A DNA stretch of 61,736 nt, taken from NCBI GenBank assembly GCA_002691835.1, contig NZJA01000016.1, positions 1-61,736 on the forward strand, written 5' to 3'. Origin of the DNA: Planctomycetota bacterium (lineage in GTDB: Bacteria; Planctomycetota; UBA8108; UBA1146). Under the pieces are notes generated by a model. The model saw only the letters and a program-made list of their open reading frames with translations. It was not told the DNA's origin and did not search any database. This document shows, piece after piece, positions 29,377-38,531 of the stretch. The translations under genes and the position numbers were made by a program. Every line of letters starts with the position of its first letter. Within the stretch, counting starts at the first letter, position 1.

Positions 29377-31008
29377 TCAATCAGGACTGAGAACGTCTCC
29401 GCGCTGAAGTGTCGACTGGACCCATTCGTAGGTCTCTGCGTCTGATTTTTTTTGCTCATGACTGCGCTTGGCCAACGTTCGCAACGGCATAGCCATGCGG
29501 ATATTGCCCGCGAAAGCTTCTCCGTGTCTTTCGAGATAAGCCCAATACAGAGATGAAATCGGGCAACTTTTCTTGGGGTGAAAAGAACACGTTTTACAGT
29601 GGTCTCCCATTTTATGGATGTACGGCGTTCCTGAAATGTAGGGCTTCGTCATCATCGCTTCACCGACAGCATAAGTTCCCATGCCGAGTACATTGGTTTC
29701 GACGACCCAGTCGTAAGCATCGATGAAGGCGACGTGGAACCAGTCGGTCAACTCTCTTGGGGAGATATCGAGGAGGCTTGCCAGGTTCCCAAGAATCATC
29801 AGTCTTGGGATGTGGTGGGTCCAACCGTCTTCCATGACCGCTGCCGTCGTCGCATCCAGGCAACGCAATCCACTTTCTTTCCCCCAGTAAGCTGGCGGAA
29901 GAGGACGACTTTGCTGAAGTCGATTGGGATGCTCCTCGAGGTCTGCTGTGGCCACAGATTTTTTCCACCCGGAAACATCACCCCAGCGGGCATCCCGACA
30001 TAGTGCCTTGCTTCGAGGGACCTCCAGTCGGCGAAAACCATCCGTGACTTCGTGAATGTGGTGCATATATTCGCGCCAGATCAACTGTCGGATGAGGCCT
30101 TCCCGACTGTTAAGCGGCGCATGGGAATCGATGGCGATACGAAGAACCTCGTCGGGCAAGACCCGGTGGAGATGCATCAGGCTTGCAAGTCGCGTGTGAA
30201 AAAGTGAGCGAGAGTTTTCACTGAAGGCGTCTTCGTATGGTCCAAACTCAGGGATGACGGAGCGTGCAAAATCGAGGGCACTTTTCGCCTGTTCGGCGGT
30301 GGTTGGCAATTTGGTGAGATCGATTTGCCCCGGGTGATGGGGGAATTTCGCCATCACCATTTCGGTGACTTCCAGGTCGATATCGTCGACTTCAAAGACA
30401 GGCTCATCGGGTGCGGCGGGTGTCCCCTTCCACGGATTGCGATTGTCGCCGTCGTGACTGTATTTCCCCCCTTCCGGTGAACCGTCTTCCATGAGTACTC
30501 CGGAGACTTGGCGGAAGTGGCGGTAAAAAGCGTCCATTCGAAAGGGGGGCTCTTCGCCAACACTGTCGATGAATTCCTCGCGAGTGGTCAGCCAGCCACC
30601 ATGTTCATGTTCTTGCAGGAGGCCTTCGTCGATGGCTACTTTCAGCTGTTCGCGGATCTCCCGTTCCGGAGATCGCAGGACGTGGATCGGGCCGAGCTCT
30701 TCGGTCAACTCGACCAGTGCCGTCGCGTAATCCCCGTGGCTGAAAAGATAACGAACCGGGTGCCCCTCCTGCTGTGATTCCAGAGCACGGTGTCGCAGGT
30801 TCGAGAGCAGGAACGCCAGCTTTTGCCGGTGATAGGGGCGGGTGTTTCCGCGCTGTTTTGATTCGATGAAGATCAGCCCTGTTTCTTCGGGGGACTCCCC
30901 CGCCCACGGATTCAGTTGCGGATGCAATTGATCATGGGCCACCCACAGCCACCGTTTCGGTTGCAGGGTAGAATCATCTCTCAGTTTTGAAAAAAATAGC
31001 GAAGACAT
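29377..31008 (-). CDS. Iron-sulfur (6-4) photolyase-like / cryptochrome protein
   Basis: ATG 31008 is chosen: GAGGTG lies just before it, while the longer frame would start inside that ribosome site. The 543 residues match the prokaryotic Fe-S photolyase/cryptochrome group (COG3046). Visible are WVAHDQLHP, QLIWREYMHHIHE, HHIPRLMILGNLASLL and FIDAYDWVVETNVLGM (the FAD-binding region). Four cysteines are placed as in the 4Fe-4S members: Cys383 in GLRCLD, and Cys471, Cys474, Cys482 in HCKTCSFHPKKSC. Relatives repair (6-4) UV photoproducts or sense light. No photolyase partner is nearby. Confidence 0.9.
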   Translation of the reverse strand: MSSLFFSKLRDDSTLQPKRWLWVAHDQLHPQLNPWAGESPEETGLIFIESKQRGNTRPYHRQKLAFLLSNLRHRALESQQEGHPVRYLFSHGDYATALVELTEELGPIHVLRSPEREIREQLKVAIDEGLLQEHEHGGWLTTREEFIDSVGEEPPFRMDAFYRHFRQVSGVLMEDGSPEGGKYSHDGDNRNPWKGTPAAPDEPVFEVDDIDLEVTEMVMAKFPHHPGQIDLTKLPTTAEQAKSALDFARSVIPEFGPYEDAFSENSRSLFHTRLASLMHLHRVLPDEVLRIAIDSHAPLNSREGLIRQLIWREYMHHIHEVTDGFRRLEVPRSKALCRDARWGDVSGWKKSVATADLEEHPNRLQQSRPLPPAYWGKESGLRCLDATTAAVMEDGWTHHIPRLMILGNLASLLDISPRELTDWFHVAFIDAYDWVVETNVLGMGTYAVGEAMMTKPYISGTPYIHKMGDHCKTCSFHPKKSCPISSLYWAYLERHGEAFAGNIRMAMPLRTLAKRSHEQKKSDAETYEWVQSTLQRGDVLSPD

Positions 31009-31204
31009 TTGGGGCACCTCTAAGAACTAATGATGTCATCTATCGTCGAAAAAGAGGCGGAGTCTTGTTGGAATAGAGATGAGGCTTGTGGGGTTATTGA
31101 GTCCTCAGGGTCGGGATTTGTGACCGCACCGGTGGAGTTGATGTCCATCTTGATTCATCTTTACTAAATTAAGTGATCCTTGGCCTTTCAGCAGCGGCGG
31201 GTTC

Positions 31205-32536
31205 TCAGTCCTGTGGAGAATCCTCCAGCTGGATCATGCGCGTGTGGAGGAGAAAGGGATCCCGGCGTCCTTTCCACGACTCCACCAGGGCTTCGTGGGT
31301 CTCTTTGACCTTTTCGGAGTGAACTTCTTTTCCGTTCCACTCGACACTGATCTTGTTCTTTTCTTTCAGCAGTTTGTTGGAGATGAAGACGGTCATCTTT
31401 GTGACGTTGCTGCTGTTGATGATGATCTTGTTGCCCTTCTCGATCTTCGCTTCGACTCTCGCAGGTTTGCTGTCGTCCTCAAACTCATCGATTCGAATCC
31501 AGTGCTGGCGGCCATGGTCTGTGTTCAGGGCATGGTGTTCGATTTCAGCCGGCTCAAGGACCCGGCGTTTCTTCGTCAGCCATTGGTGGATACCGGGCAG
31601 AATCGACCCCCCACCACGGAGGTCGAGGTTGTGACCGACACCATCCAATTCCTCATAGACGTGATCAAACTCCTTTTCGAGAAGGGCTTCCTCGATCATC
31701 TGGGAAAAACGTGCGGGGACGATGTTGTCATCGGTGCCGTGGACAAAATAGGACGGGAGCCAGCGAAGATTGCCGAGGAGAAGTTTGTATCGATCATCCA
31801 GCTCGTCCGCTTCGTAATCCCTCATGCACAGGCCACCAGCCAGGGGGGCAATGGCACAGAAACGGTCACTGAATCGGGTTCCCAGATTCCATGAACCCCA
31901 ACCTCCCATCGACATGCCGGAAATGACGACGCGATTGCGATCGATAGGATACTTCCAGCAGAGGTCATCGATGAGCCCGTTGACGAATCCATCGGAGCGG
32001 TAGGACCACCAGTGTTGGGTCGGGGTTCCAAGCAACTGCTCCGGAAGGTCCTCATTCCATTTTCCCTTTGCCGGTTTTTTTGCATCCGGAGAGACGATGA
32101 TGAATCCGTTTTTGTTGGCAAAGTTCTGGTAGCTGCGGGTGACAAGGGAGCGGCCGTTGCCGCCGTATCCATGGAGCATCAGGATTAGCCCGTAACTGCG
32201 GTGGCGACCTGCGGGGCCGTAGATGGAAACACGGGTGTCGCGGCCATCTTCTGCGGTGAAATCGACCTGGGTCGTTTGACCGGGTTTGAGGCGACCCTTG
32301 GGCGCTGTTCTGCCGAGGGTTTTCAGGATCTTTGACGGCGTCGATTTTGAGAGAATTTCGAGGTCACTCTCATCGAGAGCGGTCAGCAGATCTGCGGTTG
32401 ACTCGGAGGACTTCGTCGCAGTCTCCAGCGTGGCAATCGCCCCCCCTGTTGGAAGGGTGATCAGTACGAAGAGAGCCAGAAGGAGCAAGGAGATCGTGGC
32501 TTTGGGATTCAGGATTCTGTCAGACTTCTTGTTCAC
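31205..32536 (-). CDS. Exported alpha/beta hydrolase (PHB-depolymerase-like esterase)
   Basis: GTG 32536 is preferred because AAAGGA lies just before it; this gives 443 residues with a hydrophobic N-terminal segment (ISLLLLALFVLITL) for export or anchoring. The hydrolase domain has LMLHGYGGNGRS, the nucleophile elbow GMSMGGWGS (Ser209), the acid in HGTDDNIVP and His302 in GVGHNL. This matches the extracellular esterase/PHB-depolymerase family. A long C-terminal beta-rich tail of about 110 residues is extra. The substrate is unknown. Confidence 0.85.
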   Translation of the reverse strand: MNKKSDRILNPKATISLLLLALFVLITLPTGGAIATLETATKSSESTADLLTALDESDLEILSKSTPSKILKTLGRTAPKGRLKPGQTTQVDFTAEDGRDTRVSIYGPAGRHRSYGLILMLHGYGGNGRSLVTRSYQNFANKNGFIIVSPDAKKPAKGKWNEDLPEQLLGTPTQHWWSYRSDGFVNGLIDDLCWKYPIDRNRVVISGMSMGGWGSWNLGTRFSDRFCAIAPLAGGLCMRDYEADELDDRYKLLLGNLRWLPSYFVHGTDDNIVPARFSQMIEEALLEKEFDHVYEELDGVGHNLDLRGGGSILPGIHQWLTKKRRVLEPAEIEHHALNTDHGRQHWIRIDEFEDDSKPARVEAKIEKGNKIIINSSNVTKMTVFISNKLLKEKNKISVEWNGKEVHSEKVKETHEALVESWKGRRDPFLLHTRMIQLEDSPQD

Positions 32537-32583
32537 AGGTTTCCTTTCTGCGAGGCGCAGACTTGCCACAGGCCGTGCATCCG

Positions 32584-32595
32584 GGGAGATCTCCC
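32584..32595. promoter_or_regulatory. 12-bp palindrome between divergent genes
   Basis: GGGAGATCTCCC is a perfect palindrome in the gap between the esterase start (32536) and the coiled-coil protein start (32768). It could be an operator for one or both genes. Chance occurrence cannot be excluded. Confidence 0.3.
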
Positions 32596-32767
32596 GGTTG
32601 TTCAACCTCGTTGAAACGATAACATCGGGATTGGCCACATCGATTCTGGCGCATTTATTCCCGTTCTTTCGTGGGGTTTAACCTACGTCGGGTGATCCTG
32701 AGCGTCCAGTGCGTGGCCTTGGGTTCTGTCTGTCTTGAGCAGTCAGAGCTGAAAGTTGTGGAGAATC

Positions 32768-33751
32768 ATGGATTGGCGAATGCGCCTTTTTTCCTACCTT
32801 TTTGCAGTCTTCTGCGGCGTGTTGATTTCGCGCCTGTGGCTGTCTGAATCCGCTGGGCCGGTGGAGGAGGCTCGCTTTCAGCAGAGCTCTACCCTGGAAG
32901 TGGTCGAGTTGAAGGCCCGGCTCATGACAGAGCGGTCCTTGCGGCGCCAGCTTGAGGATCGGATCGCCCAACTGAAAGCAGCGGGGCCTGGTGAAGCGAC
33001 CCCTGTGAATCCGGCACAGAAAGAACAGGAAGCATCGGCGGTGCCGGTTCCGGCGATCGCCCACCCGTCCGCAGAAACGAATTCTTTTGATCGGATCAGT
33101 CAGCAACAAAAGTTTGAGAAGGCTCTTTCCGATGGCCGCTTTTTGGCGATTTTTGAGGAACTCTCTGATCGGGTGGCCGGTGGAGATATCGACGGTGCGA
33201 TCGAAGAGTTGAGAATTCTGGAACAGGCTCTCGCCGCTCCGGCTGGCAAGGGGCCCTTCGCTGGCCTTGAGCCGTATTACGAAGGCATCATGGGGTATTG
33301 GCTGCCTCAGGTGCTGGCTTCCTGTCAGGGTGCGGGGGCTGAGTGGCTCGAGTTGTTTGTTCGAGCGAGAGAGATGGAGTGGGATGGAGTGCCGACCGGG
33401 CCCCTCTTGCAGACATTCCGTATCGATGAGTTTTTGGCACTGGCTGTTTTTTCGATGACCGAAGTTTCTGAGTCGTCTGAAGCCCTGCTTTTGAATCATA
33501 TGAATCGAAGTCTCAAGGCGAAGGGCTGGCTCTCGCATCAAGAGCTGGCGACCCTTTCACGATTGCCCGGTGAATCGGCAGTTCGGTTCCTGGAGCAGGT
33601 CTGGGAGAGCGGATTGCTCGATCACGAGTTGGTCTTATCGGCTCTCGTGCAAGCCCCTCATCCCTCATCCGAGGCTGTTTTGAGGAGAATTCTGCCCCAA
33701 ATCGAAAGTCTCAAACTCCGCTCAGCACTGGAGATATGGCTAAATCGCTGA
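32768..33751 (+). CDS. Membrane-anchored coiled-coil protein, unknown
   Basis: ATG 32768, after GTGGAGAATC, gives 327 residues. A single N-terminal membrane helix (LFSYLFAVFCGVLISRLW) is followed by a coiled coil (EVVELKARLMTERSLRRQLEDR region), a Pro/Ala linker and a helical C-terminal domain rich in Leu and Glu. No catalytic motif is seen and no family is recognised. It precedes the RRM gene by 364 bases and is probably a separate unit. Confidence 0.65.
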   Translation: MDWRMRLFSYLFAVFCGVLISRLWLSESAGPVEEARFQQSSTLEVVELKARLMTERSLRRQLEDRIAQLKAAGPGEATPVNPAQKEQEASAVPVPAIAHPSAETNSFDRISQQQKFEKALSDGRFLAIFEELSDRVAGGDIDGAIEELRILEQALAAPAGKGPFAGLEPYYEGIMGYWLPQVLASCQGAGAEWLELFVRAREMEWDGVPTGPLLQTFRIDEFLALAVFSMTEVSESSEALLLNHMNRSLKAKGWLSHQELATLSRLPGESAVRFLEQVWESGLLDHELVLSALVQAPHPSSEAVLRRILPQIESLKLRSALEIWLNR

Positions 33752-34021
33752 GTACTTTTCCGCCTTTCCTTGCTTTTTTCTGCTGAACAGAGAAACTGAT
33801 GTATCGACGGTAAAGGGTATTTGCCAAACTTGGCATTCCGGTGATCACCGTCCTACTGAGATCTCCCCACGGAGATGTTTGCGAAAGATCGAGGCGCTTT
33901 TCTTTGTTGTTCAGTGTGATTTCTTGTGCGCCCCTTTCGTGCTCACGCCCTTCTTCCAAAATTGATTTTGTTTTCCGAGTTGTCGGAACGGGTTCTCCTG
34001 TTCGGATTCGGAATTTTTCCT

Positions 34022-34035
34022 CCCGGTTCGCCGGG
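34022..34035 (+). promoter_or_regulatory. First leader hairpin of the RRM gene
   Basis: CCCGG-TTCG-CCGGG forms a 5-bp stem with a TTCG loop, followed by a T-rich stretch. Its core CCGGTTCGCCGG recurs in the second hairpin 54 bases downstream, so the pair is a repeated RNA element in the leader. Its role is inferred (possible binding site for the RRM protein itself). Confidence 0.5.
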
Positions 34036-34074
34036 TTTCGTGTTTGACAGGCGGCCGACACTCCCCAGGTCGTC

Positions 34075-34097
34075 TCTCCGGTTCGCCGGAGGTTTTT
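34075..34097 (+). promoter_or_regulatory. Second leader hairpin with T-run (attenuator-like)
   Basis: CTCCGG-TTCG-CCGGAG pairs over 6 bp, extended by one T-G wobble, and is followed directly by GTTTTTG, so it looks like a short intrinsic attenuator. It ends about 18 bases before the RRM ATG, and the ribosome site AGGGAGAAAC follows. Termination or blocking of translation could be relieved or enforced by temperature or protein binding. Confidence 0.5.
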
Positions 34098-34115
34098 GAG
34101 AGGTCAGGGAGAAAC

Positions 34116-34397
34116 ATGGGTAATCGCGTATTTGTCGGGGGTCTCCCCTGGGCAGCAGACGAAGCCGAGCTTCGTCAGCATTTCGAGTCTTGTGGTGAAA
34201 TCACCGATGCAGTTGTGGTTAAGGACCGCGATACGGGTCGTAGCAAGGGTTTCGGTTTCGTAACCTTTGCAAATGACGATTCAGCATCAAATGCTATCGA
34301 TAACCTCGATGGCAGCGAGATGGGTGGACGTAGCGTTCGCGTCAGCGAAGCTCGCCCTCGTCCTGAGCGTGGCGCCGGAGGGCCGCCTCGCTACTAA
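34116..34397 (+). CDS. RRM-type RNA-binding protein
   Basis: A 93-residue protein that is essentially one RNA recognition motif. RNP2 is VFVGGL (5-10) and RNP1 is KGFGFVTF (44-51); both are complete with the aromatic residues that stack on RNA. The tail is short and rich in Arg, Gly and Pro. Such single-RRM proteins are cold-responsive RNA chaperones in cyanobacteria and occur in other phyla. The gene has its own leader with paired hairpins and its own terminator, so it is a stand-alone unit. Confidence 0.93.
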   Translation: MGNRVFVGGLPWAADEAELRQHFESCGEITDAVVVKDRDTGRSKGFGFVTFANDDSASNAIDNLDGSEMGGRSVRVSEARPRPERGAGGPPRY

Positions 34398-34435
34398 TCC
34401 GCTCTCGCTTCAATGAGATCGTTTTAGAACTGATT

Positions 34436-34473
34436 CGGGCCGCAGGTTTTCCTGCGGTCCGATTTCTTTTTTT
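34436..34473 (+). terminator. Rho-independent terminator after the RRM gene
   Basis: An 11-bp GC-rich stem CGGGCCGCAGG/CCTGCGGTCCG (one G-T pair) with a TTTT loop is followed by ATTTC and seven Ts (34467-34473). Confidence 0.9.
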
Positions 34474-34610
34474 GGGGTTCTCCCCAGAAGATCCGGATTC
34501 ACCGGTCCTGTGGCAGTGAGGAAACTGCATTGTTCCGCAGGGAGGGTTGTCCGATTAGCATTCTTCCTACAGACCTCGGACTATCCGAAGTATTAGGAAG
34601 GGCATCGATC

Positions 34611-35243
34611 ATGGAAGATCACCCCCAGGAGCCGACAGAAACCGATGGCGTTTCCAGGCGTTCCTTTTTGCAAGGGGCTGGAGCAGCAGCAGCGGCTGCT
34701 GGCATTTCCCGAATTCCCGAAAAAGTCCTCGCGGGCGAAGAGCAATCGCGTGAGGTTTCGGAAATGGGCCCCGGGGCGGAGCAGATCCGCCTTCAAGTCA
34801 ATGGCAGCGGTCAATCCGCGACTGCCCCACCGAGTACCACCCTGCTGGATTTCCTTCGCAATGATCTGGGCGTCACGGGACCCAAGCGGGTGTGTGACCG
34901 CGGGTCCTGCGGAGCTTGCACGGTATTGATCGATGGAAAAGTCGTCGACAGCTGTTCGATGCTCGCAGTGGATGCGGTGGGTAAAGAAGTGACCACGGTT
35001 GAGGGAATCGGAACTCCGGAGAATCTGACTCAGCTCCAGAAGGCGTTCATTGAAAAGGATGCCCTGCAGTGCGGATTCTGTACTCCGGGAATGGTGGTGA
35101 CCTGTACTGCCATGTTGAAAGAGAACCCAACGCCTTCTCGCCAAGAGATTCGTCAGGGGCTTTCGGGGAACCTGTGCCGCTGTGGAACCTACCAGAACAT
35201 CATTGAAGCGGTCGAATCAGTTTCCCGGAAGGGAGGCCGCTAA
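34611..35243 (+). CDS. Molybdenum hydroxylase [2Fe-2S] subunit, Tat-exported
   Basis: The small iron-sulfur subunit (PaoA/XdhC type) of a xanthine-oxidase-family enzyme. ATG 34611 follows AGGAAGGG; 210 residues. A twin-arginine signal SRRSFLQ (15-21) and alanine-rich core predict Tat export. The plant-type cluster has CDRGSCGAC plus a fourth Cys (Cys95, 100, 103, 115), and the second cluster has CGFCTPGMV and LCRCGTY. It leads the operon and its stop overlaps the next start (TAATG). The signal implies that the whole folded complex is periplasmic. Confidence 0.93.
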   Translation: MEDHPQEPTETDGVSRRSFLQGAGAAAAAAGISRIPEKVLAGEEQSREVSEMGPGAEQIRLQVNGSGQSATAPPSTTLLDFLRNDLGVTGPKRVCDRGSCGACTVLIDGKVVDSCSMLAVDAVGKEVTTVEGIGTPENLTQLQKAFIEKDALQCGFCTPGMVVTCTAMLKENPTPSRQEIRQGLSGNLCRCGTYQNIIEAVESVSRKGGR

Positions 35244-37561
35244 TGGTTCAGGAAATCACGATAAAAGTCGGCTTCGGCACGGAGTTCAAAGAACTGATCG
35301 TGCGGATTCAAGATGACGACGTCAAACCGTGGCAACCAGGGGAGCGACTTCACCTGATCGGTCAGGCACAGCCCCGTGTAGATGCAGTAGCCAAAGTGAC
35401 AGGGACCGCACGCTACGCCTATGATCAGCAGCCGGAAGGAATGATTTACGGCAAGATCCTGAGAAGCCCTCACGCCAATGCTGACATCGTGTCGATCAAC
35501 ACCGACAAGGCGATCAAAATGCCGGGGGTGAAAGCGATCCTGAAGACACCTGAGATCTTCGAAGATGAGTCTGCTCGCTATGCCGGAGCAGAAATCGCGG
35601 CAGTTGCTGCTGAGACGGAAGCTCAGGCGGAGGCGGCGCTTCGCGCGATTGAAGTCGAATATGACATCAAGCCTCACTGCGTCACCGTCGAAGACGCTCG
35701 CAAGGAAGGCGCACCGCAAGTCGGTCGAGGGGGGCAAAGTAATGTTGCCCGCATCAGCCCTCGAATGGGTCGCCGAGGTGGTGGAAATGCGGATTCGCGA
35801 CTGGCCCGCCAGGAAGCGGCGGTGAAAGAGGTCATCGATCAGGCGGACGTCGCCGTCGAAGGGGAGTTTCGAACCGAAGTTCAGACTCATGCCCCCCTGG
35901 AGACCCATGGAGGTGTGTGCACCTGGGATGAAGGTCGACTGATCTTCTGGGCTTCCAGTCAGGCAACCTTCGGATTCCGCAACGAGATGACCAGCAATTG
36001 GAGTCGGGTGAAGGCAAAGGATTGCCAGGTGCTGGCAGAGTATGTCGGTGGCGGCTTTGGATCCAAGTTCAGCGCCGGACGCGAAGGGGTTCTGGGAGCA
36101 CTGCTTTCGAAGCAAGCGGGGGTTCCGGTTCACATGATGCTCAATCGCTCCGAGGAGCAGTTGAGTGCCGGCAATCGTCCCGACTCGATCCAGCAGATGA
36201 AGATGGGCGTTAGCAAGGAAGGCGAAATCCTTGGCACGCGCATTCGCAGTTGGGGAACTCCTGGCACAGGCACCGGGGGAGCCGGTGCTCACAACGACGG
36301 CATCTATAACATCGGTGAAACCGACAAGATCGAGTACGGAGTGCGCACCAATACTGGTGGAGCCAAGGCTCATCGCGCACCGGGATGGCCGCAGGGAGCG
36401 TTTGCCCTCGAGCAGATGATGGATATGGCAGCCGATGAAATCGGTATGGACCGTGTCGAGTTCCGTAAAAAGAATGATGACCATCCGATTCGCAAGGTCG
36501 AATACGACATCGCCAAACAGAGAATCGGCTGGGATCAGAAGCGGTCCGAAAAGGGCTCCGGTATCAAAAGCCAGGGGGTCGGGATCGCCAGTAACCTGTG
36601 GTTCTCTGCAGGCGGTGGCGGTGCCAGCGCCTTGGTGAGAATCACCAAAGATGGCCAGGTTGAGGTGCGAAACGGCTCTCAGGATATTGGTACAGGAACT
36701 CGCACCGTCATGGGAATGGTCGTCGCTGAGGAACTCGGCCTCGACCTTGAGCAGGTTGCGACCCGAATTGGCAATACAGATGATCCAAAAGGTCCGGCAA
36801 GTGGCGGATCGACGACGATCGGTACGGTGACTCCGGCAGCACGGCTCGCCGCTCACCACGCCAAGAGACAACTTTTGGAAATCGTTGCCGAGCGAAAAGG
36901 TTGGGATGCCAGCCAGTTGGATCTGAAGGACCAAGAGGTTCATCAGGTCGGCAAGGGGTCTCTGGATCTCAACTTCAAGGATGCTTGCGCGCTGATGGAT
37001 GACGATGCGATCGAGGTTCTGAAAGATCGCCCGCGGCGAAACTACGAAGGCTTTCAAGACACCAATGCCGGTGTTCAGTCTGCATTGGTGGAAGTGGATG
37101 AGGAGACCGGGGAAGTCCGGGTTCTCAAGGTGGTCGCCGTTGCTGACGCCGGCAAGATCATCAATCCGTTGACTTCAGAGAGCCAAGTGCGAGGCGGAGT
37201 CATTCAGGGCGTTTCTTTTGCCCTTTTTGAGCGACGGGTGATGGATCGCCAGAAGGGTCGCATGCTCAATGACGATTTGGAGAACTACAAAATTCTCGGA
37301 GCTGAAGATTGCCCCGAAATCGATGTGGTTCTTTTAGATGTTTACAACGGAAAGTCCAATACGCAGGTAATGGGATTGGGAGAGCCGCCGATCGTGGCGA
37401 CTGCTGCCGCCGTCGCCAATGCGGTTTCTGATGCTTTGGGGGTTCGTATTTACGACCTTCCCATCACTCCGAAGAAAGTTCTCGAAGCGATCGCCCGAAG
37501 AGACGCAGCACGAGGCAACGAACCAGGGGCTGCACCGAAAAAGAAGGGAGAGCGTCTATGA
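35243..37561 (+). CDS. Molybdenum hydroxylase large (molybdopterin-binding) subunit
   Basis: A 772-residue catalytic subunit of the xanthine-dehydrogenase/aldehyde-oxidase family. Typical are RVDAVAKVTGTARYAYD, AEYVGGGFGSKFSAG, the substrate/cofactor loops around HRAPGWPQGAFALEQ, and the C-terminal GLGEPPIVATAAAV, where Glu714 would be the active-site base. It probably hydroxylates or oxidises an aldehyde or heterocycle in the periplasm; the substrate is not predictable. No signal is present, so it would be exported with the Tat subunit. The gene is coupled at both ends (TAATG and ATGA). Confidence 0.93.
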   Translation: MVQEITIKVGFGTEFKELIVRIQDDDVKPWQPGERLHLIGQAQPRVDAVAKVTGTARYAYDQQPEGMIYGKILRSPHANADIVSINTDKAIKMPGVKAILKTPEIFEDESARYAGAEIAAVAAETEAQAEAALRAIEVEYDIKPHCVTVEDARKEGAPQVGRGGQSNVARISPRMGRRGGGNADSRLARQEAAVKEVIDQADVAVEGEFRTEVQTHAPLETHGGVCTWDEGRLIFWASSQATFGFRNEMTSNWSRVKAKDCQVLAEYVGGGFGSKFSAGREGVLGALLSKQAGVPVHMMLNRSEEQLSAGNRPDSIQQMKMGVSKEGEILGTRIRSWGTPGTGTGGAGAHNDGIYNIGETDKIEYGVRTNTGGAKAHRAPGWPQGAFALEQMMDMAADEIGMDRVEFRKKNDDHPIRKVEYDIAKQRIGWDQKRSEKGSGIKSQGVGIASNLWFSAGGGGASALVRITKDGQVEVRNGSQDIGTGTRTVMGMVVAEELGLDLEQVATRIGNTDDPKGPASGGSTTIGTVTPAARLAAHHAKRQLLEIVAERKGWDASQLDLKDQEVHQVGKGSLDLNFKDACALMDDDAIEVLKDRPRRNYEGFQDTNAGVQSALVEVDEETGEVRVLKVVAVADAGKIINPLTSESQVRGGVIQGVSFALFERRVMDRQKGRMLNDDLENYKILGAEDCPEIDVVLLDVYNGKSNTQVMGLGEPPIVATAAAVANAVSDALGVRIYDLPITPKKVLEAIARRDAARGNEPGAAPKKKGERL

Positions 37562-38529
37562 AACCCTTCAAACTCATACGACCGACGACTCCGAAAGAAG
37601 CAATGGAGTCAGAAGCTGGGGACCAGGCCACGTACATGGCCGCCGGAACCGATCTTCTCAACCGTATCAAAGAACATGTGGCCAGCCCCGACAGCGTGGT
37701 CGATCTCAAGCAAATGCCGGGGATGGATCAGATCGAGTCGGCTGAACGGGGCATTTGGCTGGGTGCACTCGTCAAGTTGACGGATGTCGCTCAGCACGGA
37801 GAGATCCGTCAGCGATTCCCTGCGGTGAGTACTACGGTTGGCCAGGCGGCGACCCCGCAGATTCGTAATATGGCGACGGTCGGGGGCAATCTTTGTCAGA
37901 AGCCACGTTGTTGGTATCTGCGTCATGAGGGTTACCCCTGCATCAAAAATGGAGGGACGGGTTGTTGGGCCAAGGATGGGGAAAACGAATTCCACGCCAT
38001 TTTTGACAACCAGATTTGCTCCGCGACGCAACCTTCCAATCTTGCTCCGGTTCTGGTGGCCCACGAGGCGATCATCGAAATCCAGACCAGCGAAGGAATT
38101 CGCGAGCAGGTTGCTGGAGACTTTTTCATCGGACCGTCGGAAGATCCTTTGAAAGAAGTTCAGCTGGCTGAAGGAGAGTTTGTCCGTCGGGTATTGCTGC
38201 CGGCTTCTATGGAGACTCCACTTTGGTCATATGAGGAAGCCCGAGAGAAGAAGAGCTTCGACTGGGCTCAGGCGAGTGTGACAATCCTGCTCGATTGCGG
38301 AGGTCGCAAGGGAGATCATCGGGTGGTTTTGGGTGCGGTATCCCCCGCCCCCTTACGCCGCGAAGATATCGAAAAGAAGATCGATGGAGCCGAGGATGAA
38401 GCTGTTCAGGCCGCACTGATTGCTGGTGTTGGTGCGAACCCGCTTTCACAGAATGCCTATAAAGTGCCCATGCTTCAGGGTTTGATTCGCCGCGCGATCC
38501 GTGCGGTTCGTTCCAGAGAGGAAGGCTAA
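37558..38529 (+). CDS. Molybdenum hydroxylase FAD subunit with extra 4Fe-4S loop
   Basis: A 323-residue FAD-binding subunit. AAGTDLLNRIKEH and ATPQIRNMATVGGNLCQ are the FAD-binding motifs. A cysteine loop follows (Cys113, Cys118, Cys128, Cys136, in NLCQKPRC, YPCIK and TGCWAKDG), as in E. coli PaoB and 4-hydroxybenzoyl-CoA reductase, where it holds a 4Fe-4S cluster. This makes the complex PaoABC-like, though the genes run A-C-B instead of A-B-C. Start overlaps the large-subunit stop. Confidence 0.92.
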   Translation: MKPFKLIRPTTPKEAMESEAGDQATYMAAGTDLLNRIKEHVASPDSVVDLKQMPGMDQIESAERGIWLGALVKLTDVAQHGEIRQRFPAVSTTVGQAATPQIRNMATVGGNLCQKPRCWYLRHEGYPCIKNGGTGCWAKDGENEFHAIFDNQICSATQPSNLAPVLVAHEAIIEIQTSEGIREQVAGDFFIGPSEDPLKEVQLAEGEFVRRVLLPASMETPLWSYEEAREKKSFDWAQASVTILLDCGGRKGDHRVVLGAVSPAPLRREDIEKKIDGAEDEAVQAALIAGVGANPLSQNAYKVPMLQGLIRRAIRAVRSREEG

Positions 38530-38531
38530 AG

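Noticed and set aside
35240..37057. A 605-codon open frame antisense to the molybdenum hydroxylase large subunit
   Set aside because: It lacks family motifs and lies wholly inside a gene with clear conserved domains on the other strand; long antisense frames are common in GC-rich coding DNA.
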